From assembly GCA_016182425.1 (NCBI GenBank), contig JACPGP010000030.1, forward strand, positions 19,293 through 83,292: a stretch of 64,000 bases of DNA. The letters run 5' to 3'. The stretch's first letter is position 1; every line of letters begins with the position of its first letter. The DNA is from Candidatus Levyibacteriota bacterium (lineage in GTDB: Bacteria > Patescibacteria > Microgenomatia > Levybacterales > UBA12049). Positions 9,001 to 16,401 of this stretch are shown one piece after another. A program made the position numbers and the translations under genes. Under the pieces are notes generated by a model. The model was not told the DNA's origin. It did not search any database and was given only the letters and a program-made list of their open reading frames with translations.

Positions 9001-9828
9001 GGCGTGCCGGTAGGTATTATTGCCGCTCAATCGATTGGAGAACCGGGAACTCAACTGACAATGCGGGTTCGTCATTTCGGAGGTGTGGTCATGTCGGATG
9101 TGACACAAGGACTGCCCAGGGTAGAAGAGCTTTTTGAAATGCGAACGCCCAAGAATTTTTCTCCCATCTCTGAAATTACCGGGAAAATTACTATTGAAAC
9201 AAGAGAGGACGGATATGTTATTAAAGTAAGAAACGTGCGCATCAAGCCGGTGGAGGAAAAAGAGTACTTTGTGCCATTGGCGGCAAATCTTCTTGTTTCC
9301 GATAATGAAGAGGTTATTGCCGGAACACCATTTGCCCAAGGATATCTAGATCCAAAAGAGGTGCTCAAAGTGAAGGGGCTTACCTACACGCAGCGTCACA
9401 TTATTGATGAGGCTCAAAAGGTATACGAATCTCAGGGCATTACCATTGATGATAAACACTTTGAGGTAATTTTGCGCAAGATGTCAGACAAAATAATAGC
9501 TGAAACAATCGGAGATACCTCGTTTGTGCCGGGCGATTTTGTTACTAAGACGCGATTTGAGGAAGTAAACGCTGAAGTAATTGCTCAGGGTGGAGAGCCG
9601 GCTACAGGAAGAAGAGTAATTTTGGGCGTTACGAAAGCATCGCTTTTTTCTGACTCGTGGCTTTCTGCAGCATCGTTTCAGGAAACCACTAAGGTGCTTA
9701 CAGAAGCGGCGCTTGAGGGAAGGGAAGATAAGCTTTTAGGAATGAAGGAAAATGTTATTATCGGGCGTCTTATTCCTGTTGACTCCGAGAAAGTTGAAGT
9801 TGAAGGCCCGCCTCCTGTTGAGGTATAA
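6088..9828 (+). CDS. rpoC: RNA polymerase subunit beta prime
   Basis: Second large catalytic subunit, 1246 residues. The invariant magnesium-binding NADFDGDQMAVH is present. The N-terminal zinc site is CYCGKYKRIRYKGIVCDKCG and the second zinc site is formed by DCGATEG plus CSALHCKLVYGVCARC. The bridge helix/trigger loop area includes GEPGTQLTMRVRHFGG. Between about residues 150 and 240 lies a long Lys/Glu-rich coiled-coil insertion in the clamp region. The start overlaps the rpoB stop by four bases. The stop is ten bases before rpsL, so the str genes probably share its transcript. Confidence 0.98.
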   Translation: MIIDKKIKDQTIVDFKSLKILLANKNDIISWSYGEVIKPETINYRTLRPEKDGLFDERIFGPTKDWECYCGKYKRIRYKGIVCDKCGVEVTLSRVRRERTGHISLACPVGHVWFFKGPSSPLSLILDIPQKSLESVIYYASYLIIHIDDKKKEEALSKFAKMMEERGAKAKKDMQEQVKSIEEETEEKKKETKGKKTIPEQRELIVSELELIKRQKIAALKKQFEEESAKLTEFSDALTKLLKSLRVGSVLSEDEYFKFLEYDIPVFFTIQTGAEGLHSLLGKIDLIKLIAVLREEAEKSTGAKYLKVIKRLRLIESMRNAQVAPQAMIMTVLPVIPPDLRPMVQLVGGRFATSDLNDLYRRIINRNSRLKHLMLLGAPEIILRNEKRMLQESVDSLIDASQRNQIISAPLRSLSDMLRGKQGRFRQNLLGKRVDYSGRSVIVVGPQLKLSQCGLPKEMALEMFKPFVLREVIVRNLAPNIKSAKRYIEKRPPQIFDILEEITKDHPVLLNRAPTLHKLGIQAFYPVLIEGAAIQLHPCVCAGYNADFDGDQMAVHIPLSKRAQQEAAKLMMSSNNLLKPADGSPITLPNKEMAVGIFYLTSLDETLRKDVLPTFSEINEAILAYSLEKIRLREPINVRMSTGKRTEIVETTIGRLLFYEQLPKTIGFINEAVKASGINRIIRQASAQCAPEETADLIDAIKNLGFIAVTLSGISVSVFDNQMVQDKDRLIAQAEKKISETEQEYQKGLITMEEKKRISNDVWLKTTDKIADLTWNSLQSTNMIKTIIDSEGARAGKEQLKQLSAMRGLILDPLGKIVELPIKSNFRGGLSIFEYVASARGSRKGLTDSALKTANAGYLTRRLVDVAHDVIVREEDCGATEGILISDSDNRTASFAIRIVGRTAAKGVVSKKTRKMLLESGEEITEEKAALLIKNDIHEVVVCSALHCKLVYGVCARCYGWDFARRNKVELGVPVGIIAAQSIGEPGTQLTMRVRHFGGVVMSDVTQGLPRVEELFEMRTPKNFSPISEITGKITIETREDGYVIKVRNVRIKPVEEKEYFVPLAANLLVSDNEEVIAGTPFAQGYLDPKEVLKVKGLTYTQRHIIDEAQKVYESQGITIDDKHFEVILRKMSDKIIAETIGDTSFVPGDFVTKTRFEEVNAEVIAQGGEPATGRRVILGVTKASLFSDSWLSAASFQETTKVLTEAALEGREDKLLGMKENVIIGRLIPVDSEKVEVEGPPPVEV

Positions 9829-9838
9829 TACATATTCT

Positions 9839-10318
9839 ATGCCGACATTATCACAGCTTGCCAAAAGAGGAAGAAAGAAAAAAGGGAAAAAAACCCGTTC
9901 CACCGCTTTGCGGCGCTTGTACAATGCTAAAGAGCGTAAATATAAAGCAATACTTTCGCCTCAAAAACGAGGGGTGGTAACTTTAGTTAAAACAATGACC
10001 CCAAAGAAACCAAACTCAGCTCTAAGAAAAGTAGCTAGAGTCAAGCTTTCAAATAGAATGGAGGTTACAGCCTACATTCAGGGGATAGGCCACTCGCTCT
10101 CAGAGCACGGCATTGTGCTGGTTCGTGGGGGCAGAGTTAAGGATCTTCCAGGAGTAAAATATCACATTGTGCGGGGAAAGTTTGACCTTTTGGGCGTGGA
10201 GAGTAGAAAAAGATCAAGAAGCAAATACGGGACAAAACGGGGAGGAGGCGGGCCATCGCCCAAGGTGGTAGCCGGAACGGCTGCCTCCCCAAACGTGGCC
10301 GTACCAGCAGCCCCTTAA
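9839..10318 (+). CDS. rpsL: 30S ribosomal protein S12 with C-terminal extension
   Basis: Decoding-centre protein S12, 159 residues against the usual 124-137. The conserved core TPKKPNSALRKVARVKLSN and HSLSEHGIVLVRGGRVKDLP is intact. The N-terminal region carries an insertion of about 15 residues, as in Firmicutes S12. After SKYGTKR there is an extra tail of about 25 residues rich in Gly, Pro, Ala and Val, which is unusual. The start MPTLSQLAKRG at 9839 was chosen because it aligns with S12 N-termini; an in-frame upstream ATG at 9752 lies inside rpoC. It lies ten bases after rpoC and four before rpsG. Confidence 0.96.
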   Translation: MPTLSQLAKRGRKKKGKKTRSTALRRLYNAKERKYKAILSPQKRGVVTLVKTMTPKKPNSALRKVARVKLSNRMEVTAYIQGIGHSLSEHGIVLVRGGRVKDLPGVKYHIVRGKFDLLGVESRKRSRSKYGTKRGGGGPSPKVVAGTAASPNVAVPAAP

Positions 10319-10321
10319 CTT

Positions 10322-10795
10322 ATGAGGCATAAAAAGACAGAAAAACGGGAAATATCTTTAGATCCGATATATAAGAATCGTTTGGTGGCAAAATTTGTCA
10401 ATCGAATAATGCGGGATGGCAAGAAAGCAGTGGCAGAAAAAACCTTTTACCAAGCGCTTACTTTAATCGAAGGAAAGGGGCATAGTCCGCTGGATGTGTT
10501 TGAAAAAGCCCTGCAAATAGTTGCCCCTAAACAAGAGGTTAAAGCAAGGCGAGTGGGAGGAGCCAATTATCAAGTGCCCGCGGAAGTGCGAGGAGACAGA
10601 AAAGTATCGCTGGCAATTCGCTGGATAATCCAGGCCGCCAAAGACAGACCAAGTACGCAGTTTCATACCTTCTCAGAAAAACTGGCAGCAGAACTTTTGG
10701 ATGCCACCCAAAATCAAGGTGCAGCCATTAAAAAACGCGACACAGTGCATCGCATGGCCGAAGCCAACAAAGCCTTTTCCCACTTCCGTTGGTAA
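10322..10795 (+). CDS. rpsG: 30S ribosomal protein S7
   Basis: Head protein S7, 157 residues, near the usual length, which nucleates assembly of the 3' domain of 16S rRNA and contacts E-site tRNA. Typical segments are LVAKFVNRIMRDGKKAVAEK, PKQEVKARRVGGANYQVP and KRDTVHRMAEANKAFSHFRW. It follows rpsL after three bases and is the last gene before a new promoter for the Phd-type antitoxin. The usual neighbour fusA is separated from it by two inserted genes. Confidence 0.97.
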   Translation: MRHKKTEKREISLDPIYKNRLVAKFVNRIMRDGKKAVAEKTFYQALTLIEGKGHSPLDVFEKALQIVAPKQEVKARRVGGANYQVPAEVRGDRKVSLAIRWIIQAAKDRPSTQFHTFSEKLAAELLDATQNQGAAIKKRDTVHRMAEANKAFSHFRW

Positions 10796-10803
10796 AAATC
10801 TTC

Positions 10804-10832
10804 TTGACAAGTTGTACAACATCTTGTACGAT
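10804..10832 (+). promoter_or_regulatory. Promoter with palindromic operator for the Phd-type antitoxin
   Basis: TTGACA at 10804-10809, a 17-base spacer and TACGAT at 10827-10832. The spacer contains the perfect palindrome GTTGTACAAC (10811-10820) and a related half, CTTGTAC (10823-10829). Antitoxins of this family usually repress their own promoters, and this dyad is well placed for that. The start codon follows after eight bases. Confidence 0.65.
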
Positions 10833-10840
10833 ATAACCAT

Positions 10841-11083
10841 ATGACTAATGTTGTTGCGATATCAGACGCTCGGGCGAATCTTCCAGAACTTGTAAACAAG
10901 GTACATAAAACCCTTCAGCGGTTTGTTATTACTATTAAAGGGCAGCCGAAAGCAACCTTAATCAGTGCTGAAGAACTTGAGTCTCTTGAAGAGACAGCAG
11001 AAATTCTTTCAATTCCTGGAGCAAAAGATAGTATTAAGCAGGGGTTACTGCAAGCAAAAAAAGGACAAGGGGTGTATACATAA
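10841..11083 (+). CDS. Phd/YefM-family antitoxin, no toxin partner adjacent
   Basis: An 80-residue protein with the Phd/YefM pattern: VVAISDARANLPELVNKVHK (N-terminal DNA-binding fold), then FVITIKGQPKATLISAEELESLEETAEILS (dimer core and start of the toxin-binding tail). In known systems this protein represses its promoter and neutralises a RelE/Doc/VapC-type toxin. Here no toxin gene follows: the next gene is on the opposite strand 12 bases away, and the upstream gene is rpsG. It is therefore an orphan antitoxin, or it works with a toxin elsewhere. It has its own promoter and operator and breaks the rpsG-fusA linkage, which suggests insertion. Confidence 0.85.
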   Translation: MTNVVAISDARANLPELVNKVHKTLQRFVITIKGQPKATLISAEELESLEETAEILSIPGAKDSIKQGLLQAKKGQGVYT

Positions 11084-11095
11084 TCTTGTTGAGAA

Positions 11096-11728
11096 TTATT
11101 CAACAGTTATTCCGAGGATCTTATCATTGATTTCGAGTTTTTGGACAACATCCATGCCTTTTTTCACAATGCCAAAGTTTGTATATTGACCATTTAGCCA
11201 GACTGCTTCTTTTTTGGTAATAAAAAACTGGGCGTCGTTTTGGGTTTTGCCATCATTTCTACTTGCAGCGCCTATAGATCCAGCAACAAATGGTTTGTTG
11301 TTGAACTCAACAATCATATTGTTTCCTCCTGTACCATCTCCCCTTGGATCACCACCTTGCACTACCCAATCTTCTATTCTGTGAAAGGTAAGGTTGTTAT
11401 AGAAGCCATTGGTTGATTTTGAAAGAAAATTATAGACAGTATTTGGCGCTTCCCGAGCAAAAAAAGAAAGGGTAATATCACCTTTGGTGGTTTTAATCGT
11501 TGCACTTCTTGTTGCCATATCTTCTATAATTTGCTGCGCACTAATAGTTGCTACTGGGGGTTTTGGCGTAATTGTTGGTGTTGGTGGAATAGTTGGGGTT
11601 GGAGTTGGGACAGGTGGAGGAATGGTTGGGATAATAGTAGATGTTTTTTCCCCAGAAGAATTTGCTAAGAAAAGTACAGAGGAAAGGCCAATAGTTGCCA
11701 AAATAACAAAAAGAAAAATCTTCCCCAT
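11096..11728 (-). CDS. Membrane-anchored cyclophilin-type peptidyl-prolyl isomerase
   Basis: Catalyses proline cis-trans isomerisation, probably outside the membrane. The 210-residue protein starts MGKIFLFVILATIGLSSVLF, a single membrane anchor or uncleaved signal. A Pro/Thr-rich spacer follows (about residues 30-60), then the cyclophilin domain with NFLSKSTNGFYNNLTFHRI, VQGGDPRGDGTGG and NDAQFFITKKEAVWLNGQYT. These carry the usual Arg, Gln-Gly-Gly-Asp and Phe-Phe-Ile active-site residues. A longer in-frame start exists at 11857, but it runs over the fusA promoter, and an extended -10 box precedes 11728 by nine bases. It lies convergent to the antitoxin gene and divergent from fusA. Confidence 0.92.
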   Translation of the reverse strand: MGKIFLFVILATIGLSSVLFLANSSGEKTSTIIPTIPPPVPTPTPTIPPTPTITPKPPVATISAQQIIEDMATRSATIKTTKGDITLSFFAREAPNTVYNFLSKSTNGFYNNLTFHRIEDWVVQGGDPRGDGTGGNNMIVEFNNKPFVAGSIGAASRNDGKTQNDAQFFITKKEAVWLNGQYTNFGIVKKGMDVVQKLEINDKILGITVE

Positions 11729-11737
11729 GTGCGCCAC

Positions 11738-11746
11738 ATTGTAGCA
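11738..11746 (-). promoter_or_regulatory. Extended -10 promoter of the cyclophilin gene
   Basis: TGCTACAAT on the minus strand, nine bases before the chosen start at 11728. It supports that start over the longer upstream one. Confidence 0.55.
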
Positions 11747-11761
11747 CATAAATAAAAAGTA

Positions 11762-11770
11762 TGGTATACT
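11762..11770 (+). promoter_or_regulatory. Extended -10 promoter of fusA
   Basis: TGGTATACT, 37 bases before the fusA start. It is the only good -10 box in the gap between the divergent cyclophilin gene and fusA, so the leader hairpin at 11779 is inside the fusA transcript. Confidence 0.55.
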
Positions 11771-11778
11771 ATTTTGAC

Positions 11779-11800
11779 AAATTCGGTAGCGAATTTTTTT
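11779..11800 (+). terminator. Terminator-like hairpin in the fusA leader
   Basis: AAATTCG (11779-11785) pairs perfectly with CGAATTT (11790-11796) around a GTAG tetraloop. T residues continue to 11800. The start codon is only seven bases further on. The upstream gene is on the other strand, so this is not a leftover terminator of a preceding gene. Confidence 0.45.
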
Positions 11801-11807
11801 ATTATTT

Positions 11808-13925
11808 ATGGCTGACGAAAAATCAAGACTTACAGAATTAGATAAAATTAGAAACATCGGTATTATTGCTCACATTGATGCTGGAAAAACCACCACCACC
11901 GAGCGCATTTTGTACTACACAGGCAAGACCTACAAAATCGGCGACATTGACGAAGGAAATACTCAAATGGACTGGATGGAACAAGAGCGAGAGCGCGGTA
12001 TTACTATTGTTTCTGCAGCTACAACCGCATTTTGGAAAGATTACAGAATCAATATTATCGATACTCCAGGACATGTTGATTTTACAGCAGAGGTTGAACG
12101 TTCGCTTCGAGTTTTGGATGGCGGCATCACAGTTTTAGATGCAGAAGAAGGTGTGCAGTCACAATCGGAAACTGTGTGGCGCCAAGCAGATAAATATAAA
12201 GTGCCTCGTCTTTGCTTTGTCAATAAAATGGATAAATTAGGAGCCGACTTTTTAGCAACTGTTAAAAGTATAGAAGATCGGCTTGGCGCAAACCCGGCCA
12301 TTATGGTCTTACCAATTGGGCGTGAGCAAGATTTTAAGGGCATTTTTGATTTACTTACCATGAAAGCAATTGTCTGGACTGGTGAGGAACTAGGCGCAAA
12401 ATTTACAGTAACTGATGATATTCCAGAGGGAATGGACGTCCAGATTAAAGAATACAGAAACAAGCTGATTGAGAAAATTTCCGAGACCGACGATGTCTTG
12501 TTAGAAAAATATCTTTCTGGCACAGAACCAACTGTTGAAGAGCTCAAAATTGCGCTTCGGAAAGCTGTTATTGCCTATAAGCTCGTGCCAATTTTTGCAG
12601 GATCATCGCTTCGAAATAAAGGAGTACAACCGTTACTTGATGCAGTTGTTGATTATCTTCCTTCCCCTGTTGACCTTGCAGAAGTAAAGGGAATACATCC
12701 AAAAACAAATCAAGAGGAGGTAAGAAAACTTGTGCCGCAAGAACACTTGGCAGGATTAGCATTTAAAATTCAAAATGATCCCCATGTGGGAAAACTGACG
12801 TATTTTCGAGTATATTCAGGAAAAATCGAGGCTGGATCGTATATTTATAACAGTACAAAGAATATCCGCGAACGTGTTGGCAGGCTGCTTTTAATGCATG
12901 CAAATCAAAGAGAAGAAATTAAAGAGGGATATGCCGGAGAAATTGTAGCAGTTGTTGGGTTAAAAGATACTACAACTGGAGATACCCTTTGTGATGAGGC
13001 AAAACCAATCGTTTTGGAAAAAATTTCCTTCCCAGATCCAGTTATCTCTTTAGCAATTGAGCCAAAGACAAAGTCAGACCAAGAAAAACTTGGATATTCA
13101 CTAAAGCGTTTAATGGATGAGGATCCAACCTTTCATGTCAAAACAAATCACGAGACAGGACAAACCATTATTTCTGGAGTTGGAGAGTTGCAGCTGGAGA
13201 TTATGGTTGATCGGATGAAACGCGAATTTAATGTGTTGGCAAATGTTGGCGCTCCGCAAGTTGCTTACAAAGAAACAATCAGTAGAAATGCCGAAGCAGA
13301 AGGAAAGTATATTAGGCAATCCGGAGGACGGGGGCAGTATGGTCACTGTTTCCTGCGCGTTGAACCAAAACCACGGGGTGAGGGTTTTGAATTTGTTGAT
13401 GCAATTAAAGGCGGGGCGATTCCTGCCGAGTTTATTAGCTCTGTTGAAAAAGGCGTCAAAGAAACTATGGAGAATGGGATTTTGCTTGGCTATCCTATGG
13501 TTGATATGACAGTAACGCTTTACGATGGTAGTTTCCACGAAGTTGACTCTTCTGATATTGCCTTTAAGATTGCTGCTAGTCAAGCCTTGCAGGCTGCCAC
13601 CAAAAAAGCAGATATAACCCTTCTTGAGCCAATCATGAAGGTGGAGGTGACAACACCTTCTGAATTTATGGGTGATGTGATTGGTGATTTATCAGCCAAG
13701 CGGGCACAGATTTTAGGCACAGAAGAGCGGCATAAAGCAACGATTATTTTAGCCATGGTACCACTGGCAGAACTTTCGGGTTACGCCACAACGCTGCGAA
13801 GCATGTCTCAGGGCAGAGCAAATTATTATATGGAGCCTTCCCACTACGAAGAAGTGCCGCGAAATATTATTGCGGCCATGCTTGCTAAATCTACCTTCAC
13901 CGGCCGCATCTCCGCGCAGCAATAA
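11808..13925 (+). CDS. fusA: Elongation factor G
   Basis: Translocation GTPase, 705 residues, full length. G1 is AHIDAGKTTTTERILYYTGK, the switch region includes MDWMEQERERGITIVSAATT, G3 is DTPGHVDFTAEVERSLRVLD and G4 is VNKMDK. Domains II-V follow, with the domain IV tip region SGGRGQYGH and the C-terminal SMSQGRANYYMEPSHYEEVP. It starts at ATG 11808, just after a hairpin and T-run. It would normally follow rpsG directly; here the antitoxin and cyclophilin genes intervene. It stands alone, with a fresh promoter for the next gene after it. Confidence 0.98.
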   Translation: MADEKSRLTELDKIRNIGIIAHIDAGKTTTTERILYYTGKTYKIGDIDEGNTQMDWMEQERERGITIVSAATTAFWKDYRINIIDTPGHVDFTAEVERSLRVLDGGITVLDAEEGVQSQSETVWRQADKYKVPRLCFVNKMDKLGADFLATVKSIEDRLGANPAIMVLPIGREQDFKGIFDLLTMKAIVWTGEELGAKFTVTDDIPEGMDVQIKEYRNKLIEKISETDDVLLEKYLSGTEPTVEELKIALRKAVIAYKLVPIFAGSSLRNKGVQPLLDAVVDYLPSPVDLAEVKGIHPKTNQEEVRKLVPQEHLAGLAFKIQNDPHVGKLTYFRVYSGKIEAGSYIYNSTKNIRERVGRLLLMHANQREEIKEGYAGEIVAVVGLKDTTTGDTLCDEAKPIVLEKISFPDPVISLAIEPKTKSDQEKLGYSLKRLMDEDPTFHVKTNHETGQTIISGVGELQLEIMVDRMKREFNVLANVGAPQVAYKETISRNAEAEGKYIRQSGGRGQYGHCFLRVEPKPRGEGFEFVDAIKGGAIPAEFISSVEKGVKETMENGILLGYPMVDMTVTLYDGSFHEVDSSDIAFKIAASQALQAATKKADITLLEPIMKVEVTTPSEFMGDVIGDLSAKRAQILGTEERHKATIILAMVPLAELSGYATTLRSMSQGRANYYMEPSHYEEVPRNIIAAMLAKSTFTGRISAQQ

Positions 13926-13942
13926 TATTTGAGAGAGTCAAA

Positions 13943-13951
13943 TGGTATAAT
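13943..13951 (+). promoter_or_regulatory. Extended -10 promoter, leaderless geometry (GH18 gene)
   Basis: TGGTATAAT, exactly six bases before the ATG at 13958. With the -10 hexamer at -12 to -7, the predicted +1 is the A of the start codon. Confidence 0.6.
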
Positions 13952-13957
13952 GGGGGC

Positions 13958-15014
13958 ATGAAAGGGATCCTTTTAGGAGTTGTAGTTTTGGTTTTGGCCC
14001 TTGGTTTTGTTGTATTCAATAGCAATCTTAAAGAAGATAAAAAATCAGCACCCGAAAATCCGGCTCCGACAAAAGCTCATGTACTATCTGCAACAAATAG
14101 CAAAGAAACAAAACTACTTTTTGTCCCATATTGGGGGCAGACGCAAGAGAGGATTCCAGACTCATTTGGGGAGGAGCTTGTTTATTTTGGTATTGCTCCA
14201 GGTAGTGATGGAATTGACAAAGAAGAACCAGGATACATGGGGTTGGCACGATTTGAGGCTATTTCAGAAGGGCGAGATACATTGTTAACACTTCGCATGA
14301 TTGATCAGAATATGAGCTTCCCAATACTCAAAGACAAACCAAGACAAAAAAAAAATAATTGACGAGTCAATTGCAATTGCAAAGCAATATAATTTTGAAG
14401 GAATAGTTTTGGATCTTGAAATTAGCAGTCTTCCTTTCGCCTCTGTTACTGAGCAGATGAATAGTTTTGTTGAGGAATTTTCTAAAGCAGCAAAAAAAGA
14501 AAATCTCACATTTTCCATGATGTTTTTCGGCGATACGTTTTTTAAACTCCGGCCATACGATGTAACTGTATTACGGCAGTATCTAGATATTGTTTTTGTT
14601 ATGGCATATGATTTTCATAAAGCAAATGCCAATCCAGGACCTAATTTCCCTTTTCCTGATTTTACTCTTATGGTGCAAGATTTTTTAAATATCGTTCCCA
14701 AAGAAAAACTGGTGATTGTGTTTGGTATGTTTGGGTATGATTGGGAAATTGATGAACATAATAAATCTGTAGAACAAGCAAGGGCAGTAACACTAACTGT
14801 GGCAAAAAAGCAGTTTCTTGATCAATGCATTTTTCGAAACTGTAAAGTTTTAAGAGATGAAAAATCAAAGGAAACAACAGTGACGTATATTGATAAGAAT
14901 GGAGACAAGCATATTGTCTGGTTTGAAGATGAAGAATCAGTAGCTAAAAAAACAGAATTTCTTAAAGAAAAAGGAATTAATAGTGTCGGCTTTTGGGCAT
15001 ACTCATACTTCTAA
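13958..15014 (+). pseudogene. GH18 glycosidase-like exported protein, frameshifted at an A10 run
   Basis: Two reading frames together make one GH18-type (chitinase/spore-cortex hydrolase-like) protein of about 351 residues. The first part (13958-14362) begins with a membrane anchor, MKGILLGVVVLVLALGFVVF, and reaches LKDKPRQKK. The second continues KIIDESIAIAKQYNFEGIVL, then DLEISS, with the candidate catalytic Glu. It goes on to FVMAYDFHKANANPGP, the substrate-binding MAYDF motif, and ends GINSVGFWAYSYF. The frames are joined by removing one A from a run of ten at 14346-14355. This may be a sequencing error, a real mutation or transcriptional slippage. It would act outside the membrane on wall or extracellular glycans. 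Its end overlaps nadE by 12 bases, convergently. Confidence 0.7.
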
Positions 15015-15731
15015 AACGTAGGGCGTTTTATGTTTATATTCATTTTCTTTGACTCTTTTGATCACTTTTTTGGCATTTATTAATTCTTTTTTAACTATTT
15101 CTTCAATAGGCAGTTTTTGCTCAAAATAATAATAAAGTACTTGGTCGGCTTCTTCATAGGTAAAGCCAAATTCTTCTTCATCAGTTTGGCCTTGCCATAG
15201 TCCTGCAGTTGGTGGTATATTGATAATTTCTTGCGGAACATTAAGATATTTTGCAAGCTCATACACCTGCGTTTTATACAAGTGTTGTATTGGTTCAATA
15301 TCAGATGCACTATCACCAAAACGAGTAAAATAGCCAAGGAGATGTTCGGACTTATTTTCTGTGCCAACCACCAGCGCTTTATTTTTTTTTGCCAAATCAT
15401 ATAAAAAGATCATTCGAACCCGTGCCATAATGTTTCCGATACGAACATTGTCGTTTCGACTTACGCCAAGATTTTGTACACAAGCGTCAACAGCCTCTTT
15501 TATTGAAAGATCATAATTTTTTTTTGGAATGGCAACATAAGGTGAAAAATAGGCAAGAGAAATAGGAAAAATATTTTTTTCTGGGATAGCTCTTTTAAGA
15601 AGCAAAAAACTTACTGCTGAATCAATGCCGCCAGAAAGACCAATCACGGCGTTTTTAATTTTTTGTTCTGCAAAAGTTTTTTTGAGAAAGGCTATAATTC
15701 GCTCTGTTTCTTTTTTAGGGTCGGTTTTCAT
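15003..15731 (-). CDS. nadE: NH3-dependent NAD+ synthetase
   Basis: Converts deamido-NAD to NAD using ammonia and ATP, the last step of NAD synthesis. The 242 residues match the short ammonia-dependent form, with no glutaminase domain. The PP-loop ATP site is VIGLSGGIDSAVSFLLLK; ALVVGTENKSEHLLGYFTRFGD and the C-terminal GLWQGQTDEEEFGFTYEEAD are characteristic. The start overlaps the stop of nadD by four bases, so the two NAD genes are coupled. The 3' end overlaps the GH18 gene on the opposite strand. Confidence 0.96.
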   Translation of the reverse strand: MKTDPKKETERIIAFLKKTFAEQKIKNAVIGLSGGIDSAVSFLLLKRAIPEKNIFPISLAYFSPYVAIPKKNYDLSIKEAVDACVQNLGVSRNDNVRIGNIMARVRMIFLYDLAKKNKALVVGTENKSEHLLGYFTRFGDSASDIEPIQHLYKTQVYELAKYLNVPQEIINIPPTAGLWQGQTDEEEFGFTYEEADQVLYYYFEQKLPIEEIVKKELINAKKVIKRVKENEYKHKTPYVLEV

Positions 15732-16294
15732 AGGTATAGTTTGTGTTTGGTAATATACGCCTCTACTTCTTTTGGCACAAGATGTGTGATAGGTAATTTC
15801 TTTTTTATTCTTTCGCGAATTATTGTTGAGGAGAGATTTGTTGTTATAAGATCTTCTCCTGTAATTATCTCAAACCCTTTAGGAAGTTTTTTAGGTTTGG
15901 AAAATGGATCTCTGGGAAACACCAGAAATGTAGCTAGATTTGTTAAATTTTCTGTCTTTTCCCACCGAGAAAATTCCAAAAGTATATCACTCCCTACTAT
16001 CCAATATATATCGTGATTAAACCTCTTTTTAATATCCCGGATGGTATCAATGGCATAACTTACTCCTCCTCGCCTAAGTTCTGTATCAGAGACTTTCATG
16101 GAGTTATTTACAAAATATTTAAGCATCGAAAGTCTATCGGCACCTTTTGCTTCTATCGGCTTCCATTGGTGTTTATTTGCCGGAATAAACAAAACCTCTT
16201 TGATATCTGGTCTTTTTTCTAAAATTTGTTTGGCAACAAGCCAGTGCCCAATATGCGGAGGGTCAAACCTTCCCCCAAAAATAGCAATTCTCAT
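15728..16294 (-). CDS. nadD: Nicotinate-nucleotide adenylyltransferase
   Basis: Adenylates nicotinate mononucleotide to deamido-NAD, the step before NadE. The 188 residues begin MRIAIFGGRFDPPHIGHWLV, the GxFDPxHxGH nucleotidyltransferase signature, and include YWIVGSDILLEFSRWEK and the C-terminal TTNLSSTIIRERI (ISST-type motif). It is the first gene of a two-gene minus-strand operon with nadE. The start is 14 bases downstream of an extended -10 box. Confidence 0.95.
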   Translation of the reverse strand: MRIAIFGGRFDPPHIGHWLVAKQILEKRPDIKEVLFIPANKHQWKPIEAKGADRLSMLKYFVNNSMKVSDTELRRGGVSYAIDTIRDIKKRFNHDIYWIVGSDILLEFSRWEKTENLTNLATFLVFPRDPFSKPKKLPKGFEIITGEDLITTNLSSTIIRERIKKKLPITHLVPKEVEAYITKHKLYL

Positions 16295-16308
16295 AAGTCT
16301 TAGTGGGG

Positions 16309-16317
16309 ATTATATCA
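16309..16317 (-). promoter_or_regulatory. Extended -10 promoter of nadDE
   Basis: TGATATAAT on the minus strand, 14 bases before the nadD ATG. It lies back to back with the tuf promoter, which starts ten bases away. Confidence 0.55.
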
Positions 16318-16326
16318 TTTTGGGTA

Positions 16327-16355
16327 TTGACGGGCAAAGAAAAATATTGTAAGAT
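16327..16355 (+). promoter_or_regulatory. tuf promoter
   Basis: TTGACG at 16327-16332, a 17-base spacer and TAAGAT at 16350-16355. It drives tuf and rpsJ. Confidence 0.65.
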
Positions 16356-16362
16356 TGTGTCT

Positions 16363-16390
16363 AACCTCACAAACTGAGGTTTATTATTTT
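16363..16390 (+). terminator. Terminator-like hairpin in the tuf leader
   Basis: AACCTCA (16363-16369) pairs perfectly with TGAGGTT (16375-16381) around CAAAC, followed by the T-rich TATTATTTT. It lies inside the tuf transcript, 11 bases before the start codon. Confidence 0.45.
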
Positions 16391-16401
16391 CTTGCAATTT
16401 T

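Noticed and set aside
11085..11106. Small stem-loop between the antitoxin and cyclophilin genes as a bidirectional terminator
   Set aside because: Only six base pairs and no T-run on either side.
11774..11779. TTGACA just upstream of fusA as a -35 box
   Set aside because: No -10 box fits at 16-18 bases before the ATG; the bases also form one arm of the leader hairpin. The extended -10 at 11762 is the better promoter.
11729..11857. Longer N-terminus for the cyclophilin protein
   Set aside because: The extra residues have no signal-like pattern, would overlap the fusA promoter, leader hairpin and start, and a good promoter lies directly before the shorter start.
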